A DNA stretch of 64,000 nt from Ceratobasidium sp. AG-K (Eukaryota; Basidiomycota; Agaricomycetes; Cantharellales; Ceratobasidiaceae): positions 2,666,001-2,730,000 of the forward strand of contig JAWNGF010000006.1 of the NCBI GenBank assembly GCA_037039685.1. Direction: 5' to 3'. Under the pieces are notes generated by a model. It was not told where the DNA came from. It was given only the letters and a program-made list of their open reading frames with translations, and did not search any database. Shown here piece by piece: positions 11,526 through 21,378 of the stretch. The position numbers were made by a program, and so were the translations under genes. Within the stretch, counting starts at the first letter, position 1; every line of letters starts with the position of its first letter.

Positions 11526-13526
11526 ATGTCTATTCAAGAAGATGGAGGGTCACGTCCCTCATCCACTAGATCAACAAGAAGAGGACCCAGTTGGGCAGCA
11601 AGGCCCACAGGATCATTAAACGAGCAAGACATCGCACAAACTCAAGCGGGAGGTCCTGCCCGATCATGCTCCCAGAGCCAATCTTCAATGCCGGGAGCTT
11701 TCGGCATCTCTGACATGACAATTGTACAAGAAGAAGAACCCACCATCACAAATAGAGAACCAGGAGATCTCACAAATGACCCCACTCCAGCTGTGATTCG
11801 CATCTCAACTGGAAGTCCAAGGCCATCACGTCCCTTGTGGCCACTAGGGACTAGGAGGCAGTTCTTTTCTCCCCAGCCCAAAGCTCATGGGGGCGTGTCG
11901 CTTGTCCCCATTAGACCTCCTCCTACACCACACATTCCCAATGTCCCTACAGTCCCTCAAATTGGAGGAACCATCACCAACGCAGGACCAATCCCAACGG
12001 CTTCCCAGCCAGCCACACCAGCGATTCCAGCACCACCTTATGTCCCACAGGGTTACTCCGGGCAATCGGCCTCGGTACCACAAAGCGCCGGTGATCCAGG
12101 AAGCTCAAGTTCAAGTTCCAGCCCTAGCGGCAGGACTGTAATCAGTAATTTAGACGACCTGGACGACCTCCTAGAAGGAAGACACAACGCCACCCTTAGG
12201 GTTATAGACGGAATGAGAGTCACCATAGATCGAAGGCTTAGCGGCCTAGAACAAGCCACACAGGTCCTAGCAAACAACCAGCAAATCTTTAACGACTCCA
12301 TCAACACCCTACAAGGCACCTTAACAGACATTCTGAACTCGGCAAGAAATGGCGAACATAATTCCTTTCTAGTCGGACAAGACGTAACCCGCCTTTGAAA
12401 TGAGGTTGCCAACACTCAAGGACTAGTGAACAATGTACGCGAAGAACTCAACACTACCAGACAAGGGCAACTCGAGTGGAACGAGGCAGTAACTCAAGGA
12501 CTAGAAAACTTACGACAGGAAGGAACCTCCTTCACTACCAAAATCACGGAAATTCAAGAAGCTATCAACAATATGCGAGAAGAAATGGATGAAACTTCCC
12601 TGCACGGGGTCCCGTCCAGGCAATCGAATTCTCCACCACATCCAGACGCGGAATCTACCAGGATCGACAAATTAGAGTTAAGAATCCAACGACTGACCGA
12701 AAACCCAAACATCGGTAGCAATTCATGTCGTCCCAAGGTGACTTGCCCAGAAGCCTTCGACGGAAAGAAAGGAGAAGGTGCCGAAATGTTCATCACACAA
12801 ATGGAGAGCTACTTTGTACGTCTAGGCGATCAATACACTTCCAGCGAAGAAAGGATCCGCGAAGCTCTAGCAAACTTCAAATCCGAGAACAAAGCCGCCA
12901 CTCACTGGGCACAAGTACTCTTGCAATCTCTTAACCAAGGAGGAAACAACCAAAATCTCGCCTCATGGGAAAGTTTCAAAGCACACTTCATGGAACAGTT
13001 CAGCGACCCTAACAAAAAGGCTAAAGCCGAATCGGACATCCGAAAATGCAAACAGACCAACTCAGTAGCAAACTACGCTTTGGAATTCCGATACCTTCTG
13101 GTAGACGTAAACTGGGGACAGGAAGCTCTGATCAACCAGTTCAAAGAAGGATTGAAGTCTGAAGTCAAAACCGAACTAGCTCGTTTCGAACTTACCCTGA
13201 TCAATGAAGACGGGACAGAACAAGAACTTTCCCTTGACAGGTGGATCTCAATCGCAATCTCTATTGACCAGAAATTGCAACAAATCAAGGCCTCTACAGG
13301 GAAGAAAGCAGCCCAACCAAACACTAGCGGACAATCCTCTACAAAGCGGCTACCCAACGAAGTATACAAAGCAAGGATAGCAAGCAACCGCTGCTTGAAG
13401 TGCGGACAGGAAGGACACCGTTCATTCAAATGCCCGTCCAAGGAATGGATAACAACGGAACCTAGCGTTAAAGGAAGGGAGGCAACAATCGTAGAAGACT
13501 TGGGAAAAGAAGGGGTCTCCCTCTAA
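11526..13526 (+). pseudogene. gag: gag of element 3, one in-frame TGA
   Basis: The ATG at 11526 (MSIQEDGGSRPSS) opens a low-complexity N-terminal part rich in Pro, Ser and Gly. An amphipathic coiled region follows (LNTTRQGQLEWNEAV, ITEIQEAINNMREEMDE), then the gag core (MFITQMESYFVRLGDQY, FKAHFMEQFSDPNKK) and a CCHC knuckle, CLKCGQEGHRSFKC. A TGA at 12396-12398 interrupts the frame where CGA (Arg) would fit. The same TGA is present in element 2 (18516-18518). The zero frame ends at 13524-13526, inside the loop of the frameshift stem. Confidence 0.88.
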
Positions 13527-13543
13527 CTGTGTGTGGAGAGACC
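13502..13543 (+). promoter_or_regulatory. -1 frameshift signal, gag-pol of element 3
   Basis: The in-phase slippery heptamer G GGA AAA (13502-13508) and a 5-base spacer (13509-13513) are followed by a 6-bp perfect stem, GGTCTC (13514-13519) with GAGACC (13538-13543). A slip at 13508 enters the pol frame directly. Confidence 0.75.
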
Positions 13544-16500
13544 AAAAAGCCGGCAACGAAAACAATGTACTTTAGAGCAACAAATGAGTCAACCATTGTT
13601 TACACAAACGTTGCCGGAATCACAGAACTTATCCCAACCCTCATCGATACTGGAGCATCAAGGAACTTCTTGGACATCTCTTGGGCTTGATCCAACAATA
13701 TTCCTCTCATGGAACTTTCCACTCCGAGAAAAGTAATCGGTATCCAGGGGAAGGAACTCTCTCACCAAATACGCTTCAAAGCTAAGCTGGAACTAGACGT
13801 GGAGGGAAGAACCTTCAAACAAGTCTTCTTTGCTATGCCTACTGGGGAAACTAAACTTATCCTAGGACTGGAATGGTTAGAAGAAGCAAACCCGGTCATC
13901 GATTGGAAAACGAAGCACATATCATGGCGGCCAGAACCCATCCAAGCAAGAACGGCCTCAATGGACGACCTACCCGAAGAATTCAAGGAATTTGCTGATG
14001 TCTTCAGTGAAGAGAAATTCAAAAGAATCCCAGATCATCGTCCATACAACTGCGCTATCGACTTCAAGGAGGGAGCTGAACTTCCAAAACCGGCCAGACC
14101 AATCCCACTCTCTCCAGCAGAATCAATTGCACTAAGAGAATACCTGGATGAAGAAATCGCAGCAGGAAAGATCCGACCAAGCAAATCACCCATTGCATCA
14201 CCTTGTTTCTTTGTCAAAAAACCGATCGATCCAGAAAATCCAGGGGCAGTTCGCCAGCTACGACTTGTTCAAGACCTCAGAGGAGTAAACGCCATAACAA
14301 AGGACGACAGGTTCCCAATGCCCCTAATGGAAGACCTCCTGGATAAAATCAAGGACGCCAAAATTTTCTCCAAGATTGATCTACGCATGGGTTTCAACAA
14401 TATCAGAATTAAAGAAGGCAACGAATGGAAGACAGCTTTCAGAACAAAAGAAGGACTCTTCGAATACGTCGTCATGCCTTTTGGACTAAAAAACGCGCCC
14501 GCCATTTTCCAAAGATATATGAATCACATTTTCCACGACCTTATCGATGTATGTGTCATTGTATACATTGACGACATCCTAGTCTTCTCTAAGGACAGAA
14601 GCCAACATACCGTGGATGTCAGAAAAGTACTGAAGATCTTGCTGGAGGAAAATCTTTTTGCAAAGCTGCCAAAATGCGAATTCTTTGTCACCAAATTAAC
14701 ATATACTGGACTTGGAATCAGCGACTCGGGTATCTCAATGGAGGAAGAAAAGGTCAAGGCAATAAAGGAGTGGAAGGAACCAAAAACAGTCAAGCAGGTC
14801 CAAGCATTCCTGGGATTCGCAAATTTCTACCGAAGATTTGTACCAAATTTCAGCTGATTAGCAAAACCCCTGACAACCTTAACAAGAAAGGAGAACAAAT
14901 GGGAATGGGGAAACAATCAGCAGGAAGCATTTGAAGCCCTAAAAGCGGAAATCAGCAAGGAACCCACTCTACGCCATCCGAACCATGACAAACCCTTCTT
15001 CTTGGAAACAGACGCAAGTGGAGTAGCAATGGGAGCAATCCTGTTGCAAAGGCAAGATGATGGCTACCTACACCCTATTGCTTTTCTTTCAAAATCTTTC
15101 AACAAGGCTCAGCTCAACTACGACGTCCACGATAAAGAACTTATGGCAATTATAGAATCTTTAACACATTGGAGGCTATACCTCGAGGGAACAAAAGACT
15201 CTATCACCATCTACACCGATCATAGGAACCTACAGTTCTGGAAGGAAGCAAGAACTTTCAACCGTCGACACGCAAGATGGCACCAATTGCTTGCTTCCTA
15301 TAACTTTGACATCGTATACTGCCCTGGAATCCTGTCATCTAAACCGGACCTATTGTCTAGACGATCAGACCATGGAGATACCCCCATGCCTGAACAAGTG
15401 ATGATAGCTGTCGAAAGGTTCAAGGGGTTTATGGGACAAGTAGACACAGACATCATAGAAACTATCAAGGAGGCACAAGAAACAGACGAAGGGTTGGCAC
15501 AAATCAAAAAAATTTGCAAATCGAGGGAAACACTACCAAAAACCCTACAACACAGTGCAAAAGATTATGATTTCAAGGAGGGACTATTATGGTTCAAGGG
15601 AAGAATTTACATGCCAGAAGATAAGGAGTCCAGGCTAGCCATCATGCGAGTTCACCACGACTCAAAAATCGCGGGTCATCAAGGACAAGCCAGAACTTTG
15701 GAACTAATATCAAGAAGATACTTCTGGCCGGGAATGAAGCAAAGCGTAAACAGATACGTGGAATCCTGTGAGACTTGCCAACGGACCAAGGGATCAAAAT
15801 CAATAGTTCCGATCAAGCCTCTAGAGATTCCAAAAGGACCATGGGAAGACATAGCGTTTGACTTTGTTGTGAAATTACCAAAATCAAAAGGAGCAGATAG
15901 CATCTTAGTAGTGGTGGACTGATTCTCAAGAATGGCGCATTTCATACCCTGCAAAGAATCTCACACGGCAAGCGACCTTGCAAACCTTTTTGTCACAAAT
16001 GTTTGGAAACTACACGGCTTTCCAAAAAGCACGATCTCAGACCGAGGGACTACTTTCAACTCCAAACTTATGAAAGCCATTTATGAGAAAATTGGAACTA
16101 GCCCAGGTTTCAGTACCGCCTACCACCCCCAAACTGATGGAATAACGGAGAGAATCAATCAATGGATGGAAGGCTGGCTACGATCTTTTGTCAACTACCG
16201 ACAGGATGATTGGGCGGACTTGTTACCAATTGCGGAATTCAGCTATAATCTCCAGAAGAACCGCGTAACGGGTAGTTCACCTTTCGAAATTGTCTACGGC
16301 AGGGAACCACTGTGGAATGTCTTGGCAGAAGAATCAGCGGTTCCGGAAGCAAACAACATCACGGAAAAATGGCGTAAAATCCACGACGAAGCAATTGCGT
16401 CAATGGAAAGCCAAAGGCTCCCAGAAGGAGAGCCAAGAAACGAATACAGGGAAGGAGATCTAGTATGGCTTTTGGGAAGAAACATTCAAACAAAAAGACC

Positions 16501-17443
16501 CTCAAAAAAGCTGGATAACAAAAAACACGGGCCGTTTGTTGTGAAACGAAAAATAGGGTCACACGCTTATGAACTCACTTTGCCGGCAACAATGAGGGTG
16601 CACCCCGTTTTCCACATCGACTTGCTCAGCCCTTACAAAGAAGACACAGAATTCAGCCGAAACCAACCCCGACCACCGCCGATCATAACAGAAGAAGGAG
16701 AAGAAGAATATGAAGTAGAAAAGATTTTGGACTGGAAGGAGACAAAGGACGGTCTTTTTTACAGGGTCAGATGGAAGGGTTATGGAAGTGAAGAAGACAC
16801 AGAACAAAGGGCGGAAGATTTTGGTCACCTTTCAAAGATCATCAAGGACCTTCTACGCCAACACCCCGAAGCTCCCACGCCATCTAACTACGCTCCAGGA
16901 AAGATAAAAGGCAGAAGGGGCGAAACCAGTAGTGTCACTTGCAAAACTTGCATCTACTCCAAGCTTCACCCCTCGCTTAACTCGCTAAATCTTCTCTGCT
17001 CCCTACAATGCCTGCTGTCTCCCGCTCCACCATCGTCAACAACCTCACCCGCGTCCTGGACGGACCAGCATTCGCTACGGCAAGAATCCTTGATGCTGGA
17101 GCCGCCCTATACGTCTTCAAAAGGTCCCAGCAAGGCTCAGGAAGAATGCACTTTAGGGCGTCGGACGACGTTCTCCACTCAGACTTGGGCGAATTCCAGT
17201 GGGTCGGCAAAAAATGGCCGACAAGAATGCAGCTCGCAAGAAAGGACATTTTCGTCTGTCGAGGATGCGCGGCCTTCCAAGTGTCAGAGGTGGTCCTGCT
17301 ATCCACCCACATGCTTGGAGTCGTGGAATGGGGACAAGAAGGGGCATATTCAAGCGAGTGGGTACCAGGGTACGACGGAAGGCAACCAACGCTGCGACCT
17401 CGGTGGAACGACGCCTGGGACGCCAACTATGAAAGGGACCTGA
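13508..17443 (+). pseudogene. pol: pol of element 3 (PR-RT-RNaseH-IN-chromodomain)
   Basis: One frame runs from the slip site. Protease has LIDTGASRNF (about 13.65 kb). RT has [42 protein letters not shown] and VYIDDILVFSK (about 14.57 kb). RNase H has ETDASGVAMGAIL and YTDHRNLQFW. Integrase has HHDSKIAGHQGQ, CETCQRTKG, SDRGTTFNSK and YHPQTDGITERINQW. A chromodomain-like tail has YRVRWKGYGSEED (about 16.76 kb). Stops at 13688, 14855 and 15920 are all TGA. At 13688 and 15920 element 2 still has CGA, while the one at 14855 is shared with element 2. The last 436 bp overlap ORF3 in another frame. Confidence 0.9.
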
Positions 17444-17772
17444 GCGACTGGAAGCTGGAAAGGGGAAGGTACCAGAAGGAGAAGTTCGAATGGGCACCAA
17501 ACTGGTGGAAGTGGGAGGAAGCGGACGTGTCAGCATGGAAGGAGACGGAGCCGGACGTGCGACAATGGGACAAGGAGTTTGTGGAGGCTCAAGAAAGGGT
17601 TTTGGACTGGTCCAAGGCTGACTGGACAAAGGAGGAGACGTGGGAAGAATGGGAGAAGTTCTCGGACGAACCGGGGAACACTGCGTTCAATCCCATTGAC
17701 CTGACCTTGGAGGAAGATGAAGGGCTGGAGGAGTTTATGCTAAGGAAAGGGAAGGACTGCGCGGTGCAATAA
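17008..17772 (+). CDS. ORF3 of element 3, unknown protein between pol and 3' LTR
   Basis: This is an intact 254-codon frame with its ATG at 17008 (MPAVSRSTIVNN), inside the end of pol but in another frame. The N-terminal half looks globular, with GAALYVFKRSQQ, LGEFQWVGKKW and a single C-x2-C (CRGC). The C-terminal half is highly charged, with spaced Trp residues in a W/E/D/K pattern, and it ends in an acidic stretch. I see no signal peptide or membrane segment, so it does not look like an envelope protein, and no protease, RNase or chromodomain motif. Homologues stand in the same place in elements 2 and 4, with a strongly conserved first 120 residues. The position could suit a subgenomic or reinitiation product. 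I do not recognise the family. Confidence 0.72.
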   Translation: MPAVSRSTIVNNLTRVLDGPAFATARILDAGAALYVFKRSQQGSGRMHFRASDDVLHSDLGEFQWVGKKWPTRMQLARKDIFVCRGCAAFQVSEVVLLSTHMLGVVEWGQEGAYSSEWVPGYDGRQPTLRPRWNDAWDANYERDLSDWKLERGRYQKEKFEWAPNWWKWEEADVSAWKETEPDVRQWDKEFVEAQERVLDWSKADWTKEETWEEWEKFSDEPGNTAFNPIDLTLEEDEGLEEFMLRKGKDCAVQ

Positions 17773-17799
17773 GTCCATTTAGGTCCCCCAAATGAACTC

Positions 17800-17813
17800 A
17801 TAGGGGGGAGTAA
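17800..17813 (+). other. Polypurine tract of element 3
   Basis: ATAGGGGGGAGTAA lies directly before the 3' LTR. Confidence 0.78.
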
Positions 17814-18268
17814 TGTCGTGAGCCAGCTCACTCCATCGGACTCGCCTGTTGTCTTGTCCTCCTGTTCCCTTCTTTTGTTTTGTGTTTCCGTTTCCACTTG
17901 CCGCGTTGCCACCTTCTTGTGGTTATTCTGTTACATTGTGTAACGCGGCTGTGCTTTGTACGAGTCATGTCTGTTCATACAGCATGACTCACATGGACAC
18001 TCCTGACTGGTAGACTGTATGACTCATGTGGCTGCACCTTGTATGACTCGGCCACTTCTTATATATATATAGAGGACCAACAAGCCTGGTAACCCCAGCT
18101 TGTTTTGTCTTGTCAAACATCCCCTTTGAGTGACACTTTGAACCACCCCTACCCTCAAGAGTCTACAGACACTTAAGTGTGTTGCGGCTCAAGAGGTCAC
18201 TTAGGTCTTAGTGCCGTCCACTCTCCATCGCGGCTTGTCTCATAGCCACTAAAAAGAAGCTTACAACA
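17814..18268 (+). repeat. 3' LTR of element 3 (family B)
   Basis: It runs from TGTCGTGAGCC to CTTACAACA, 455 bp like its partner, and is followed by the target repeat CTGGA. Confidence 0.96.
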
Positions 18269-18273
18269 CTGGA

Positions 18274-19388
18274 TGTGGTGGAGAATTTGATTGCCTGGAC
18301 GGGATCCCGTGCAGGGAAGTTTCGTCCATTTCTTCTTGCATATTGTTGATAGCTTCTTGAACTTCCGTGATTTTGGTAGTGAAGGAAGTTCCTTCCTGTC
18401 GTAAGGTTTCTAGTCCTTGAGTTACTGCCTCGTTCCACTCGAGTTGTCCTTGTCTGGTAGTGTTGAGTTCTTCGCGTACATTGTTCACTAGTCCTTGAGT
18501 GTTGGCAACCTCATTTCAAAGGCGGGTTACGTCTTGTCCAACTAGAAAGGAATTATGTTCACCATTTCTTGCCGAGTTCAGAATGTCTGTTAAGGTGCCT
18601 TGTAGCGTGTTGATGGAGTCGTTAAAGATTTGCTGGTTGTTTGCTAGGACCTGTGTGGCTTTTTCTAGGCCGCTAAGCCTTCAATCCATAGTGACTCTCA
18701 TTCCGTTTATAACCCTAAGGGTGGCGTTGTGTCTTCCTTCTAGGAGGTCGTCCAGGTCGTCTAAATTACTGATTACAGTCCTGTTGCTGGAGCTGGAACT
18801 TGAGCTTGAGCTTCCCAGATTACCGGCGCTTTGTGGTACCGAGGCCAATTGCCCGGAGTAACCCTGTGGGACATAAGGTGGCGCTGGAATCGCTCGTGTG
18901 ACTGGCTGGGAAGCCATTGGGATAGGTCCTGCGTTGGTGATGGTTCCTCCAATTTGAGGGACTGTAGGAACATTGGGAATGTGTGGTGTAGCAGGAGGTC
19001 TAATGGGAACTAGCGACACGCCCCCATGAGCTTTGGGCTGGGGAGAAAAGAATTGCCTCCTAGTCCCTAGTGGCCACAAGGGACGTGATGGCCCTGGACT
19101 TCCAGTTGGAATGCGAATTACGGCTGGAGTGGGGTCATTTGTGAGATCTCCTGGTTCTCTATTTGTGATGGTGGGTTCTTCCTCTTGTACAATTGTCATG
19201 TCAGAGGTGCCGAAAGCTCCCGGCATTGAAGATTGGCTCTGGGAGCGTGATCGGGCAGGGCCTCCCGCTTGAGTTTGTGCAATGTCTTGTTCGTTTAATG
19301 ATCCTGTGGGCCTTGCTGCCTGACTGGGTCCTCTTCTTGTTGATCTAGTGGATGAGGGACGTGACCCTCCATCTTCTTGAATAGACAT
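18274..19388 (-). pseudogene. gag: gag of element 2, N-terminal part
   Basis: The ATG at 19388 begins MSIQEDGGSRPSS, nearly identical to element 3. The frame covers the Pro/Ser-rich and coiled parts and ends at the element 3 junction. TGA at 18516-18518 is at the same codon as in element 3. The remainder of the gene is at 10156-11036. Confidence 0.88.
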
Positions 19389-19403
19389 GCTTGTATGTTG
19401 TTA

Positions 19404-19415
19404 AGCTTGTTTTGT
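19404..19415 (-). other. Self-primer binding site of element 2
   Basis: It is the same 12-mer as in element 3, 2 bp inside the 5' LTR edge on the minus strand, complementary to AGCTTGTTTTGT within the LTR. Confidence 0.68.
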
Positions 19416-19417
19416 AA

Positions 19418-19872
19418 TGTCGTAAGCTTCTTCTTGGTGGCTATGAGACAAGCCACAATGGAGAGTGGACGGCACTAAGACCTAAGTGACCTCTTGAACC
19501 GCAACACACTTAAGCGTCTGTAGGCTCTTGAGGGTAGGGGTGGTTCTAAGTGTCACTCAATGGGGATGTTTTGACGAGACAAAACAAGCTGGGGTTACCA
19601 GGCTTGTTGGTCCTCTATATATATTCAGGAAGTGGCCAAGTCATACAAGGCGCAGCCACATGAGTCATACAGTCTACCAGTCAGGAGTGTCCATGTGAGT
19701 CATGCTGTATGAACAGACATGACTCGTACAAAGCACAGCCGCGTTACACAATGTAACAGAATAACCACAAGAAGGTGGCAACGCGGCGAACGGAAACGGA
19801 ACATAACACAAAAGAAGGGAACAGGCGGGCGGGACAACAGTCGAGTCCGATGGAGTGAGCTGGCTCACAACA
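19418..19872 (-). repeat. 5' LTR of element 2 (family B)
   Basis: It is 455 bp. The outer edge at 19872 is followed by the target repeat TGTTC. The minus strand reads TGTTGTGAGCC at its start, where the CpG seen in the 3' LTR has become TpG. Confidence 0.95.
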
Positions 19873-19877
19873 TGTTC

Positions 19878-20436
19878 CCTGTGTTGTTCCTGTGTGAGTT
19901 GAGGTCTTGGTCCCACTGAAAAGGGTTGGGTGCAATGGTATTAAGGTGATTTAGAAGGCGGTAATCCTGGTTAATAGGAATACGCACTTCTGTTGCAAGA
20001 TGACAGTATTTGCCCTTGATTTTGTCCTTAAGGGTTTCAATGGTGCGCCACTGACGTTTGTTGTTGTTGATGAGGTTTTCGACCTTTTGAGTATGTTTTT
20101 CTTGGATTTTAACCAGTTGGTCGCAATTTTCAATCAGGACGTGGGTTTGTTCTTGCAGGCACTTGACTTTGATATTGGTGTCAGCTAGATTTATGCTTTG
20201 GACACAATCTTGATTGGCTTGTTGCTTGTTTGTGTTATCCATGCTTATTTCAATGAACTTGAGTCTTGAATGAAGTGCTTGATAATCAGCTGCAAGTTGG
20301 TTGTGGTTTTTGTCGTTCCTGGTATGTTTGACCCTTAGTTCCTCTGCTTGCCCGACTTGATCTTCTTCCAGTACCTCAATTTGACTGTTTAATTTGTCAA
20401 CTTTGGTGTCTAGATCAAGTACAAAATCTTTTAGTC
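19878..20436 (-). pseudogene. Coiled-coil ORF in the leader of element 1, interrupted
   Basis: This minus-strand frame is open across the segment. The first ATG is at 20242 (MDNTNKQQANQD). The frame continues upstream without ATG to the solo LTR at 20437 and beyond it (from 20856) for about 20 codons. The predicted protein is hydrophilic and heptad-like (LDTKVDKLNSQIEVLEED, QEKHTQKVENLINNNKRQW). On the other side of element 2 it ends at a TAG (5399-5401); the next frame there stays open for about 55 codons. It lies between the primer site and gag. It may be an extra 5' ORF or the decayed start of a longer Gag. I do not recognise a family. Confidence 0.5.
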
Positions 20437-20850
20437 TGTCATGAGCTGACTAAGCTCAGACATTTTATTCTGATTTTATATCTTTTTTTCCGAACACTTT
20501 CCTTTTTTGGTACAAATGTCCTCTTGCACTTAACTTGTAACATGTGATGTATTTGTCTTTTCATTTGATATTGGTGTTGCTTCCGGAACTTCCAGAATGT
20601 CAAGTCATACCTCTTATCTTGCTTATCATCAGTTGTACTTGGCTTTCTCACACTGATAGATAATGACATGGCACTGATCCCTCATGTATATAAACCCAGA
20701 GGTCAAGCTGGTTAACAACAAGGCTTGACCTCCTCTCCACTAGGTCTTGTTCAATCAATCCTCTTGACTATCACTACTCCTTGGGTTCTAAGACTTGTCT
20801 AAGTTGAACCCCTTAACCCTTTATACACCTAATTGACCCAAGTCGGGACA
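20437..20850 (+). repeat. Solo family-A LTR (414 bp)
   Basis: It runs from TGTCATGAGCTGAC to GTCGGGACA with the direct repeat TAGTC on both sides (20432-20436, 20851-20855). It is opposite in orientation to the element 1 LTRs. A solo LTR is the product of LTR-LTR recombination. It interrupts the coiled-coil ORF of element 1. Confidence 0.92.
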
Positions 20851-21378
20851 TAGTCTAAAGACTGCTTTGCAGAGGCTACAAAATGCGGGGAACACTTTTA
20901 AGGTCAATTAGTTAGTTACTAGTTAATCCTTTTTTACTGCGTACTGATGGAAACAACAAGTTCATGTGGTTCTTGATGGATGTGAGTGTTAACTTGGGTG
21001 GTGCTCCGACCACTTTCCAGGTTTGCTTGAGAGGATCTGGCTTCCTCAAGATGTTGATTTGGATGTGAAGGGTACTAGACGCTAAGCTTTTGCTTTATAT
21101 ACTCCTTGTTCTGATCTTATCAGTTATCAACAGCCTTGGGCGGGCGTGATAGCAACAGTGTATAACAGAGTAAGGGTGTATTTAGCTGACTAAAGCTGCT
21201 ATGACCCAAAAGAGGATAATGATTGGGTTCACTGACAGTGTATAGCAACACGGGACTACTGGTCTATATCGAGTATAGCTCTTTGTCTGTTGTACTATGC
21301 CCGTTTTCCCGTGTACGTTCTATCTACTTGGTGGAAAAGCAGGAGCTTAAGGCTGATGCTTTAAAAGGCTTGACCTAA
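20851..21378 (-). other. Leader of element 1 between 5' LTR and coiled-coil ORF
   Basis: No substantial ORF was seen. Two similar stretches, TATACACTG..TGAACCC and TATACACTG..GCTATCACGCC, occur about 21.15-21.25 kb. A TATATAAA-like box lies near 21.1 kb. The primer site is at 21366-21376. Confidence 0.55.
21366..21376 (-). other. Self-primer binding site of element 1
   Basis: AGGTCAAGCCT (minus strand) starts 2 bp inside the 5' LTR. It is the exact complement of AGGCTTGACCT within the LTR (21497-21507), which lies about 33 bp past the LTR TATA box. The geometry matches family B with a different sequence. Confidence 0.68.

Larger units (their letters stand above)
11042..18268 (+). mobile_element. 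Element 3: full-length family-B Ty3/Gypsy retrotransposon
   Basis: It is 7227 bp with 455-bp LTRs (11042-11496, 17814-18268). The 5-bp target duplication CTGGA lies at 11037-11041 and 18269-18273. The order is gag, pol, ORF3. It is inserted in the gag of element 2 and is the last layer of the nest. Four TGA codons interrupt gag-pol (12396, 13688, 14855, 15920). All lie where CGA is expected or seen in element 2, and no indel was noticed. The LTRs differ at 9 positions. Confidence 0.96.
5415..19872 (-). mobile_element. Element 2: family-B Ty3/Gypsy retrotransposon, split by element 3
   Basis: It has two 455-bp LTRs (5' 19418-19872; 3' 5415-5869) flanked by the direct repeat TGTTC (5410-5414 and 19873-19877). 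Gag is split: the N-terminal part lies at 18274-19388 and the rest at 10156-11036, with element 3 and its target duplication CTGGA between. Its host is the leader of element 1. Damage is slight: two TGA codons shared with element 3 and a 1-bp deletion in ORF3. Confidence 0.93.

Noticed and set aside
15679..15954. Minus-strand ORFs inside pol of element 3 (also at 7728-8003 in element 2)
   Set aside because: They are antisense to the integrase domain and conserved only because pol is.
17008..17772. Envelope gene
   Set aside because: No signal peptide, membrane helix or furin-like site is visible despite the env-like position.
10156..19388. Two separate truncated gag genes
   Set aside because: They are one gag split by element 3; the junctions carry the CTGGA repeat.
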